Origin: Anomaloglossus baeobatrachus | Lineage: Eukaryota; Chordata; Amphibia; Anura; Aromobatidae | Reading direction: 5' to 3' | Length of the DNA stretch: 64,000 bases | Assembly (NCBI RefSeq): GCF_048569485.1 | Contig: NC_134356.1 | Coordinates: forward strand, 93,811,604-93,875,603 | Shown here: piece after piece, positions 13,333 through 25,500 of the stretch | How the letters are laid out: every line of letters starts with the position of its first letter | How positions within the stretch are numbered: the first letter of the stretch is position 1 | Translations under genes and position numbers: made by a program | The notes under the pieces: model-generated | Told to the model about the DNA's origin: nothing | Databases searched by the model: none | What the model saw: the letters and a program-made list of their open reading frames with translations, nothing else

Positions 13333-13524
13333 TCACAGATCTTCTGTCCCAAACAATAAAAGCACTTTGTGACAGAATATAAAGGTGAAAAAGTAAACGC
13401 AGAGGTCGGTAAAAACATCCACCATCTTGCCATATGTATTCAATGAACGACTTATCACTTCTGAAGGTATTCCAGACAAAAGAAGAGCTGCAGTGAGGAC
13501 AGTTGTTTTAGTCTTCTTCTCACC
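13333..13524 (-). CDS. CAMLG: CAMLG exon 4, terminal coding exon (residues 213-275)
   Basis: The acceptor is TTTTTTAG just above 13524; the exon begins [20 protein letters not shown] and ends with a TGA at 13333-13335. The middle matches human CAMLG strongly ([16 protein letters not shown]). The last residues ([11 protein letters not shown]) differ from the human ending ELLDYWGSEVP but have the same length class, which suggests a diverged C-terminus rather than a frameshift. Confidence 0.93.
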   Translation of the reverse strand, partial: GEKKTKTTVLTAALLLSGIPSEVISRSLNTYGKMVDVFTDLCVYFFTFIFCHKVLLLFGTEDL

Positions 13525-16500
13525 CTAAAAAATAAGGAAATTAGTGGTGATTTATTGGTATTTTTAAAACAGTTACGCAAAATTGATCCAAGTTTCTCTT
13601 TCAGTGGCCAGATTATTCCAACTGGTGTGGTCACTGGCGTGGTTGCCACTTCGACAGGAATTATGGTACTATGCAATGAACTCAAAACCTATAAGTTTAG
13701 AGGGATTTTCTCTGATCCTCTGTTCTTCCCCACTGCATCGTGACAGAATGGAAGGTCATGCACTAATTGATCTATTCCATTTCTATGGGACTGAGGGAGA
13801 TGGCAAAGTTCAATCACAACCCTTCACTCAGAAATTGGAAAAAGCTCTACTGGTTCACGGTGCTCCGTTCAATCCTGAAACAGTGAGAAAAAGAAAAACA
13901 GAGGAAAGGGACTCCTGTTCTCATGATTGATCTTATTGCATGACAGAATACTGAAGCTTAATTTTAGTTTGACGAAACTTTGAGTGTGTGCGTGCATTAG
14001 GAATAATGATTCTGGCCACTAAATAACTTAAAAGGGGTTTCCCCACAGACAATGCCCATGTTAGTCAATAAATCTTGGAATAAAAATAAATTTCCACAAT
14101 TTGCATAAAATGTTCCTGTGTGAGGAAAACTGGATAGTAGTAAACCAGTCCAACGAAATGCTAGGAATGAGAATTTCTTCTATCTTTAAAAACCTTTATT
14201 GTTCATGGAAAATTACAACACATTTCAATAGGAAAGCTATCGTCATCACGTGGATAAACTTATTCACCTGATGAAAATAGCTAGCCTATTGAAACGCGTT
14301 GTGGTTTTCCATGAACAATAAAGGTTTTTAAAGATAGAAGAATTCCTCATTCCAAGCGCTCCGTTGGACCGGTTTACTACTATCCAGTTTTCCTCACATT
14401 TACTCCCCCTTGAGGGATCAACGGCAGGAGCAGCTATGGTTTATTTTCCTCCACACCGGCTGGCACGGTACTAACTGTGATCTGCAAGGACCTTCGGTGA
14501 CGCGATCCCATGTGACCAGTCCACATGATCTCCTGACGACCACAGGAAAACGGAAGGAGCATTGCAGCGTCTTGTCTGGGTTAGCCCTTCAGCTTCCCTG
14601 CCTCTGTGTTCACCAGTGTTGTACAAGGGTGTACAATCTCCCCAGGTGAGCGCCCTAGACACACTCCAGCTAGGGTCCAGTCTAATACGTTCCTTCGCAG
14701 CGATCCCTTTCTTTTTTCTTCCCTATACCTGCTATGTACTGTGTAATGGCCGTGTCTGACCGTACATTGACAGTCTGATCATACTACAGCTCCTGGGCAG
14801 GGGAGGAAGTAGAAAAGTATACAGACATTACTGCACGGGATTGCAAATAATTATTTGAGGCAAAACAGCTTCTAAAAAAAAAAAAATCAGGTAGGTAAAT
14901 GGTTTACTTCACAAAAAGAATCAGCTGTGATCCTCTCCTGTAATGTCTTTCAAATCTTTTGCCTCTTCCCTGACCCAGGAGATGTGGCATGATCAGACCA
15001 TGTCCCTGTATAGTCAGACACGGCCATTACACAGTACATAGCAAGGACCCTATATAAGATTATTTCAGCACAGGAACATTTTATGTAAACACATCCAATT
15101 GTGGAAATTATTATTATTCCAAGATCTATTGATTGAAATCAAAAGAAAAATAGGTGAAGCTCCCCACGCTACATGTAGCAGTTTCTATCCATGAAATGGG
15201 CGCCAGATCCTCTGGTAAGGAGTCGACCAGAAAAATGGAAATGGAGGAGTGAAGGAAAAGCAGTTTCCAAGGAGCGATGAGTAAAATCAAAAAATCTTTA
15301 TTCAAAACATTTTAAAAACACTAAAAAAACTGCAGCATGTTAACACCTGACACGTTTCTGGCACACAAAAAGATGCCCTTAGTCATGGGGCGTCTAAGGG
15401 TATTTTTGTGAGCCAGAAACGCGTCAGGTGTTAACATGCTGCAGGTTTTTTTTAGCGTTTTTAAAATGCTTTGAAGATTTGATTTTACTCATCACTCCTT
15501 GGAAGACGCCATTCCTTCACTCCTCCATTTCCATTTTTCTGATTGACATAAACATTAAAATTAACTTTGCTTGTGGGAAAACCCCTTTAACCTTTATTAC
15601 ATTTGATAGATGTAGCTGCTACACTGGACAGAAAGAAAGTGGGAATCTAATGGGAGTTGGAAACCGATATCTCAGCTAGAATGGCTCCATCCTTCTCACA
15701 CACCCAAGTAAAATTTAAAGTATGTAGATGCTATTAGAACAGTTATGCTGCAACTAGCATACACTGAAGGACCAAGGCTTCCACCTAGGCTTGAAAGATC
15801 AGGAGAGGGTTGCTGGTGAAGGCATCCAACATACACTGTAAAATAAAGTGCTACGGTGTCGAATGCTTTTCTAAGGTGCTGCAAACCTACAACCAATTCA
15901 TCAAACAATACAGTATACTGGAGAAGCAAACAAGAATGTTCAAGAATACATTAAAAATATTTTAGAACTAATAAGTGAAGAATCAAAATAGAAAAGGATA
16001 GCTTTTTTTTACCTTTGGAAAATACTTCGACAGTCCCATAAATCCAAGTTGCAATGTAAGGAATGGAGCAAATATTGACTGTAGAACAAAAAAGAAAAAC
16101 AAAACAAAGAAATTGAATAAGTAATATAGTAAAATACCAACAAAAATAACAGGTTAAATGGTGGGAGAGGATGAGGGAAAGCCATCTATTAAACACCTTA
16201 ATTTCTTAAAGGGAACCTGTCAGGTCCAATATGCACCCAGAACCATGAGCAGTTCTGGGTGTATATTGCTAATCCCTGCCTAACCATCCCTGTACACACT
16301 AGCATAGATAAAGGGATCTTAAGAAAAAGTATTTCCAAAGATTCTTTATAATATGCTAATGAGGCCAGGGACTAGTCGCAAGGGTGTTACTTTCCCCGAC
16401 TAGTCCGCCCTATGAGCATGGTAGCACTGCCCTCTCGTCCAGGACACAGGTTCCCTATGACCCTTTGAGGGCTGATTTACCCTTTGGTAACACCGATGAT

Positions 16501-19500
16501 ACCAGCTCAGAACACTGAGGACAACAGCACCTTGCATGTATGAATACAGCCCCTTGAGATGTGTCTTCTTTCTTCTCAAGCAAGGTGGATCTCATGATTT
16601 GCATACCCACACAGATATTGGAAGCAAATAGGACATCTGTGCACACAATACCTATAGGGGGATTTCCCTATATTTTGCTGAAGTATAAGAAACAGGTCCA
16701 GATATAGGACTGGTGACCAATACATGTCCTTGTATATAACAGTATTCGCTACAACATAGATGCAGGAAAAACTTGTCAGTTCCTGTGAACGCATGAGACC
16801 GTAAACATTACATGTGTCCTGACCATACTTTTGCATCATATTTCTCTACATCTTCCACAAGCTTCTAACTACAGAATCTACCCGAGTGCCATTCTCTGAT
16901 TTTATAAGACACTGCACACAGACTCTCCAGATAAGCACCTTGATAAAGGCCCAAAAAGGCTGAAACGTTGGTCTCTGGACATCTGTATTATTCTTTTTTA
17001 CATTTTTTCTGCTTGAAAAATAAAAAGTGGACTTATATTGCAAACATTATTCTTTGGACTCCTATTTCACCCGTGGTATGCCGAAAATAATCTACCTTTA
17101 TTTGACTTCCTTTTTTCGAGCAGCCAATTTTTCGAGTGAGCAGACATTACTCTACTAATTAGAACACTTAGCCAAGTTAAAGGAAACCAAGTCCTCAGGT
17201 CCAGATGATTTACACCCTAAGGTCCTGAAAGACGTAGCTGAGGAAATAATAGTACCGCTTGCCATAATCTTTAATAAGTCATGGGAAACAGAAGCAGTCC
17301 CTCTAGATTGGAAAAAAGAATTTTATAGTTCCGTATTGGGAGACCCAGACCATGGGTGTTTGTGTTTCGTCCGGAGGCAGAAGCTAAAGTACTACACTTA
17401 AAAGTGTAGCTCCTCCCTCTGAGCTTATACACCCCCTGGTGAGCCAGTCCCAGCCAGTTTAGTGCAAAAGCTGAAGGAGAATAGCCACCCACAAGTAGAA
17501 CAGAGCAAGAGCCGGAAAAACCGGAGACTCTGTCCACGACAACAGCCGGTGATAACACGCGGAACAAGAAATTGCCAACAGGGAACAGGGAGGGTGCTGG
17601 GTCTCCCAATACGGAACTATAAGAAAAAGAATTTACGGTAAGTAAACAAAATTCTCTTTTTCTTTATCGTTCCTTTGGGAGACCCAGACCATGGGACGTT
17701 CCAAAGCAGTCCCTGGGTGGGAAATAAACAGAAAAACTAAGAAGTAGGCAGAGCCGCGGGATGAGGAGGGGGAGGAAACCCTGCGCCTTCTCTTAGGAGG
17801 ATGGGGTCTGCTGTCAGCTCCGATGGACAGAGAGAGGCACCCTGTGAGGAGGGCTGATGCATATTCATCAAAGTCCTGGACAAAAGTCCCATGGACTCAG
17901 CAAATGACTGGGATATAGACCTAGAAAAGGACTCTACCCAGGCCGGGGGTTCAGCCACAGGTGCAGAGGCAGCTGGAGAGACCACTGGGGATGAGACTCC
18001 AGGTTGTGGCACCGCCAAGTTAGAGCAGACATCACAATGTGGATAGGTGCTCGGCTCAGGCAGCAGGAGCTTACATGCAGCGCATACAGTATAAAGCTTT
18101 GGAGCCTTGCTCCTCGTGTGAGACATGCTGCTGGAGTGGGGGCTTTGCAAGAGAATGAACCCCAGGGAGAATATACAGAGGTCCACAACCAGAGACCGGC
18201 TGTGGCTTACCAGACCGCTGAAAGCGGTGTTGTGTGCCCTCCAGATCCCGAAGCCCGGACCCCCAATGCACAGCACCTCAGCAGGGATGCAGAGTGCAGA
18301 AAGGCCCAGCGCAGAGTGAACTCTGCCTGAGAAATGGCCGCCGGAGCGAAGAGAGGGGGCGGGACTTGGGGGCGTTCCTGTAGGAGAGCGGGAACTGGAA
18401 GGCCATAGAGACATGCAGGGGAGGAGACACGCCCCAGCAGTGGGGAGTGTCCCTCCCCTGTGCAGAACGGCCGCCGGGAGGAGCCGTGCCTGTCCCTCTT
18501 GCATGAGTGACATGCGAGGGCAGGAAACAGAAACTAGGCCTCCGGCGAAGCCGGGGCCTAAATTTGAGCGGCGAGGCCGACGCGCAGGCACCATCGGCGC
18601 GGTTCTCGGGCGAAAGCTAGAGAACCCGCCGGAAATGCCAAAATAAATACATTCAGCATACTCTCCCCATACAATAAAGAACAGGGACCCCCCAACACAT
18701 AAACGTCTCAGGTACTTAGCTGCTGAGACGCAGGGCCAGGTCCCTGGGGATGAGTGCTCCGGTCCAGCAGGATCCTCAAGGGGCTGTGGATGGAGACCGG
18801 TCTCCTGCCAGGCATGGAGACCGTGCTGGCTCCCACTTCAAGCCAGAGCCCAGGAGGGATGGTGAAGGAGAACGGCATGTAAGACTCCAGCCTTGGAAAT
18901 CAACCTTACAACACCGCCGACACAGTGGGGTGAGAAGGGACATGCCGGGGGTCCAGACGTGGACCCGCATTTCTTCAATCTCTTCCAAAGAAAAAAAAAA
19001 ATCATGAGAATGCATGTGTGGATGTATGCCTCCTGAACGCAAAGCGATAAACTGGCTGGGACTGGCTCAGCAGGGGGTGTATAAGCTCAGAGGGAGGAGC
19101 TACACTTTTTAGTGTAGTCCTTTTGTGTCCTCCGGAGGCAGAAGCTAAACACCCATGGTCTGGGTCTCCCAAAGGAACGATAAAGAAAGGGTAAATGTGG
19201 TCCCTAGCTACGAAAAAAATGGAAGAAAGGAGAATCCAGGGAATTACAGATCTAGACATACTCAAACAATTGGCCAAGACAAACAGAATTTTATTTAACA
19301 GGGACAAATGCAAAGTCCTACATCTGGGTAAAAGATATGTAAAAAGCATTGGGAGCACTACAATTGGTGATAGCACCAGAGAAAAGGACTTGGGCATAAT
19401 GATGAATCACAGATTCAACATAAGCTAACAGTGCAGAGCTGCAGCTAAAAAGGCCAACAAAATTCTGGGATGTATCAAGACAAGCATTGAATCTAGATCA

Positions 19501-22500
19501 GGAGTTAACTATTCCCCTATACTCTGCCCTGGTCACACCCCACCTGGAAAACTATCTACACTTCTGGGTGCCCCAATTCAAGAAAGACATTGATATATTG
19601 AAGCAAGTCCAGAGAAGAGCAATCAAGATGGTAGAAGGTCTGCAAACCATGTCCTATGAAGACCGGCTAAAAGAACTAGGAGTGTTTAGTTTGAAAAAAA
19701 AAGAGAAGGCTGAGAGGAGACTTAATAGTGGTCTACAAATATCTGAAAGGGAGTCACAGTGCAGAGGGAACTACCCTATTCTTATTAGCACAAGGAACTA
19801 CAAGAAGCAATGATAGGAAACTAAAAGGAAATAGATACAGATTAGACATTAGGAAAAACGTTTTGACAGTGAGGGCAGTCAGGGAGTGGAACAGGCTACC
19901 GCGGGAGGTGGTGATCTCTCAATCAATGGAAATCTTCAAGAGGAAGCAGGAGAAACATATAACTGGGATGATTTAGGAAAGCCTGCACTCGCAAGGGGTT
20001 GTACCCGATGGCCCTTGAGGTCCCTTCCAACTCTACCAGTCTATGATTCTGTATGAAGGAATGAGAGGTAAGGCATCAGATGATAGATTTTCATGTTCAC
20101 CATTTACCTCCTCACAAGTGTTGCCTCTAAAGTACACAGTGGAGTCTTTAGCAGGGGAGAAGGTTTGTTTGAAGGTGTTTCATATATTTTTCCATTTCTA
20201 TTTTATTGCTAAGTACCTTGGAAGTACTGTTGAATTCGCTAATAGGAGTTCCTTCAATTGTAACCATCTTGCAGAAACAGGGAGTTGTTGTTCTATACAA
20301 ACCAGAGTTCTATTGGAGGTGTCTTAAGTGTTATTTAATTAAGAAAGTAGAAATTCTCCCTCTAATAGGAAAAAAGTATATCAGTTAAAATAAGGGGATG
20401 CAGAATTAGCTTGGGCCCTTCTGGAAAAGCCTTAATATGGAAGATATAGTCCCAAATTTGTCCAGAAGCTGGCACCAGAACACAAGGTGTATTCTAAGAA
20501 TTTAGACAAAATTACTCCTTTTTTTCTTCAAGATAGAAACCAAGTCCATATGATGAAGTATTGAAGGGCAGTAATTTGGCCGTATAAATTAGAGAGAGAG
20601 CAGAACGCTGTACTTGGAATGGCAGGCGGATCTCCCAGGCCATGAGTGACAGCATGACAGCTGCATAGAAATAAATTAAGCTGCCACGCACACTGAGGTC
20701 CAATCTCGCTCCTAAGATGCTTGTGCACAACAGACATGAATGAGATACTGACACTCTCAGTAATCAGGAGAGCTGATAGAGAGGTCTGTAGAGCGACACA
20801 GCTAAACTCCGATTTACACTTCCTCCACTGTGTCTGACCGTAAAAGATGCATGGGCCCTGAGGAGTGTCTCAGCAGCATGATGAGGGCGCCATTGATCTT
20901 CAGGCAGTGTACGCGATAGTCTTCAGGAAAACGGCTGTGGAGGCAGTGAACACACAGACAGATCTCAGAGATCTCAATCTGTCTGTGCGCCACTTTCAAT
21001 GTGATGGACTACAGGATAATGGCTGCAGGGGCAAAAGCGCACACTGAGATCTCGGCTCTCCGCAGCCATTTTCCGGAAGCCTATAACGTGAACTGTGTGG
21101 AGATCAATGGCACGCGTATTGCACCACTGCGACACCCCCTCCTCCCAGCCCCAGGCCTGCATGTATGACCCTGCCTCCTGTGACCCCGCTCCACCACTGC
21201 CACGCCCCCTCGGTGAGCTATATCTGGATTATAAAGTACACCACCATTTCCCCACTGTATGCGTCACAGTGTTCAGTAGTGAATGGTGTGGGCGTGAGTT
21301 TGCAAAGCAAAAAGAAATAAAAAGGGAAGGTGAATATCAAAACGTAGCAGTCAGCTATTGCACTGCAGTCTCCGGGAATCTGCCCGGGCGCCGAAAAAAA
21401 AAGGTCATTACGAGCCAAAAGGGGCCTGCGGGCCAGCAGTTCCCCACACCTGATCTGAGATGGGGAAATAGTATTTATGTTGATGAAGTGAGCTTGAAAC
21501 TACTTGTCTTAATCCCTTTATGACATATGAAGTACATGTACAGTGCCTACAAGTAGTATTCAACCCCCTGCAGATTTAGCAGGTTTGATAAGATGCAAAT
21601 AAGTTAGAGCCTGCAAACTTCAAACAAGAGCAGGATTTATTAACAGATGCATAAATCTTACAAACCAACAAGTTATGTTGCTCAGTTAAATTTTAATAAA
21701 TTTTCAACATAAAAGTGTGGGTCAATTATTATTCAACCCCTAGGTTTAATATTTTGTGGAATAACCCTTGTTTGCAATTACAAACTAATAATCGTCTTTT
21801 ATAAGACCTGATCAGGCCGGAACAGGTCTCTGGAGTTATCTTGGCCCACTCCTCCATGCAGATCTTCTCCAAGTTATCTAGGTTCTTTGGGTGTCTCATG
21901 TGGACTTTAATCTTGAGCTCCTTCCACAAGTTTTCAATTGGGTTAAGGTCAGGAGACTGACTAGGCCACTGCAACACCTTGATTTTTTCCCTCTTGAACC
22001 AGGCCTTGGTTTTCTTGGCTGTGTGCTTTGGGTCGTTGTCTTGTTGGAAGATGAAATGACGACCCATCTTAAGATCCTTGATGGAGGAGCGGAGGTTCTT
22101 GGCCAAAATCTCCAGGTAGGCCGTGCTATCCATCTTCCCATGGATGCAGACCAGATGGCCAGGCCCCTTGGCTGAGAAACAGCCCCACAGCATGATGCTG
22201 TCACCACCATGCTTGACTGTAGGGATGGTATTCTTGGGGTCGTGTGCAGTGCCATCCAGTCCCCAAACATCACGTGTGTGGTTGGCACCAAAGATCTCGA
22301 TCTTGGTCTCATCAGACCAGAGAACCTTGAACCAGTCTGTCTCAGAGTCCTCCAAGTGATCATGAGCAAACTGTAGACGAGCCTTGACATGACGCTTTGA
22401 AAGTAAAAGGTACCTTACGGGCTCGTCTGGAACAGAGACCATTGCAGTGGAGTACGTTACTTATGGTATTGACTGAAACCAATGTCCCCACTGCCATGAG

Positions 22501-25500
22501 ATCTTCCCGGAGCGCCTTCCTTGTTGTCCTTGGGTTAGCCTTGACTCTTCGGACAAGCCTGGCCTCGGCATGGGTGGAAACTTTCAAAGGCTGTCCAGGC
22601 CGTGGAAGGCTAACAGTAGTTCCATAAGCCTTCCACTTCCGGATGATGCTCCCAACAGTGGAGACAGGTAGGCCCAACTCCTTGGAAAGGGTTTTGTACC
22701 CCTTGCCAGCCTTGTGACCCTCCACGATCTTGTCTCTGATGGCCTTGGAATGCTCCTTTGTCTTTCCCATGTTGACCAAGTATGAGTGCTGTTCACAAGT
22801 TTGGGGGAGGGTCTTAGTCAGAAAAGGCTGGAAAAAGATAATTAATCCAAACATGTGAAGCTCATTGTTCTTTGTGCCTGAAATACTTCTTAATACTTTA
22901 GGGGAACCAAACAGAATTCTGGTGGATTGAGGTGTTGAATAATAAATGACCCTCTGAATAAACTTTTCACAATTAAAAAAAAAAAAAAAGAAATAACATT
23001 CTTTTTTGCTGCAGTGCATTTCACACATCCAGGCTGATCTACAGTCCAAATGTCACAATGCCAAGTTAATTCCGAATGTGTAAACCTGCTAAATCTGCAG
23101 GGGGTTGAATACTACTTGTAGGCACTGTACGTCATATGTGGTGTCAGTGCCTTTCTTTCAGGCTCGCACACCAAGCCTCCATCTTTTTCGTCAGATGACG
23201 TCTGATTTAATAAGCCATCATGTACCTTTACCAGCTGCCTGGTGGATCTGCAATCAGGTCGAAGCGGTTAACCTGTTAAATGCTGCTGTCAATCTTTGGA
23301 TGTCATTCTAGGTGTTCAACGCACCTGCAATATGATTGCAGGGCGCCAATGGGTTATGACAATCGGGAGCCTGCTGATTATCATAGCTGGCATTCATAGG
23401 AGATTGTGATTTTAGCTATACATAGCAGTGCCAATGCACTGGTATGTGTAGCAAGAGCAAACAAATGATCGTGGCTTTAAGTCCCCTAAGGGAATGATTA
23501 AATACACTAAAAATAGAAAGAAAAAAAAGTACGAATATGTTAAAAAAATAAATAAATAAATTCAACCCTCTTTTGCCCCAGAAAAAAACAAAACAAAAAA
23601 GAAAAAACATTTGGTATTGCTATATTTTTAAAAGGCTGATGTATCAAAATGTAAAATAACACTCCAATCAGTAAATGGCATAAGTAGAAAGAAAAAAAAA
23701 CCTCAAAATGCCAGAATTTTTGTGGGTGTAGGGCGTGGATTCAACTCTGCAATAAAGTGCATTAAGAGGCAATCCAAACATTGTATCTACCCCAAAACTA
23801 AAAAGTGAAAAAAAAGCTATGGGTTTTGGAATATGGCAACAAAAATTTTATTCTATTGTTTAATTATTTTTATTTTTTTTTAACAAACGTCTGCTTTTTT
23901 TCCACTATTCAAATAAAAAAGAAAAACTACGCTTGGTGTCTGCATAATATTATTTATCTGAATAACCATATTGTTAAATAAATTTAATTGTATTATGAAC
24001 ATGGTAAATAGAGAAAGAAGTAAAAATAAGAAATAAAAACCATTGTGGAATTGCACTCTTTTTGCAATTTCAACACACTACGAATATTTTTCCCATTTTC
24101 CAGACCACTATGTGGTAGAATGAAAGGTGTCATTCAAAAGTACAATTCGTCCCGCAAAAAGCAAACCATAATATGCCTACAAAAACAGAAACTTAAAACA
24201 AAGTTATGGCTCCTGTAAGAAGGGGAGGAAAAAAAAACTAAAGAACGGAAAATCGGTTGTGAAGGGTTAAAACCCTGGTAATGCAAAATTACTTTTTGCT
24301 AGAAATAGAGTTTTGAAACAACATTTAAGAAGCAACACTATGAAAAGATCCACCTTTCCTGTTCAGGACACTGATAAGGGTCAGATCAACACTAGAAAGG
24401 CGAGTGCACTGACAACAAGGCGTCATTATAAATACCACTGTTACTGTAGACAATAACGCCTATGAAACGTTAAAGGAGTTGTCCACTACTTTCACATTGA
24501 TGGTATCATTAGGATAGGTCATCATTGTCTTATCTGCCGGGGTCAGACACTCCGCACCCCCGCCGATCAGCTGTCCTCGGTCCTAGCGGCAACAGCAGGA
24601 AATGCTCAGTTCCGGCGCTGCTCTGTATTCTGATAGCGGCGGCGGCCGCCCGGTACTGCACTTTTGCCTCCCATTATAATTAAAAAGAGCTGGATGTGCA
24701 GTACCCAGCCGCGTCCACTTTCAGAAGATAGAGCATTTCCAGAACTGAGCATTTCCGGCCACCTGCTGCTGCCGCCAGGACCGAAAACAGCTGATCGGTG
24801 GGGGTGCAGCATGTCGGACCCTGGACGATCAGACATTCATGACCTATCCTAAAGATAGGCCATCAGTGTCAAAGTAGTGAACAACCCCTTTAATCTCTCC
24901 CTTTTTCTTCAAGTAAAACGAAGAAGGGCGGATTGACTGATGTAATATTGGGACGTCAATGATGTACAACAAAGATCTAAAACTACCATTACCCCTTCAA
25001 CTTTTTCACATCCTCTCCCTTTCCATGGTAAGCCTTAAAGGGGTTGTCCACTAAACTTATAACGCCTTCGCAATTACTATATTCCCTCATGCAAAACAAT
25101 GACAGCCTAAACTGACCTCCGATGCGATGGCCATTCCAGTGAGGTTGGTGTCAGATGTCACTCATTTGGCCCGCTTCAGTCATTTATTTTGGCAGAAACG
25201 TACATTTTTTTTTTTTACCATACCATAGAATTTCATACTAAATATGACAAATAGTAGTAATGGATTATGAATACAGAATATTTCAGTGATATAATCTTAC
25301 CAGATACTTGCAGACAAACAGCCTAACAGTCAAGGCCAGAAGAGCACTTCCAACAAGCCTAAAAATGCGGAAGGAGTCCAATTCTTCCACCGCACTACCA
25401 TTTTCAGGAGTTGACTTTTCGCTACCGAGCTGGTTCCTAAGCTTCATGGCCTCATCAAATCTAGTTATGTATTGATTCAAGCCTCGAGGTGTGGATTCAA

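Larger units (their letters stand above)
14032..15586. mobile_element. TTAA-type element with long inverted ends, hosting two Penelope-like inserts
   Basis: TTAA at 14028-14031 and 15587-15590. Outer ends are AAGGGGTTTCCCCACAGACAA and, in reverse, AAGGGGTTTTCCCACAAGCAA. The inverted match continues through CTTGGAATAA...TTTCCACAATT...AAAATGTTCCTGTG. A further inverted pair lies at 14735-14760 and 15015-15045 (ACTGTGTAATGGCCGTGTCTGA). Inserts at about 14114-14727 and 15140-15540 are later. Confidence 0.7.
21509..24270. mobile_element. TTAACCCCTTCAC-type transposon, copy 2, split by a Tc1
   Basis: Begins TTAATCCCTTTATGACATATG and ends GTTGTGAAGGGTTAA. It is cut at TA by the Tc1 at 21541-23127; the host sequence resumes CGTCATATGTGG, mirroring the start. 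The 3' 250 bp align with copy 1. Confidence 0.65.

Noticed and set aside
14114-15540. Palindromes as simple MITEs
   Set aside because: They lack shared terminal ends, B has a 9-bp retro-type duplication, and both contain AATAAA and the GAAAC core, so Penelope-like origin fits better; not certain.
17737-18594. 285-residue minus-strand frame as a host gene
   Set aside because: Lies inside the short DIRS copy and reads as gag-like sequence.
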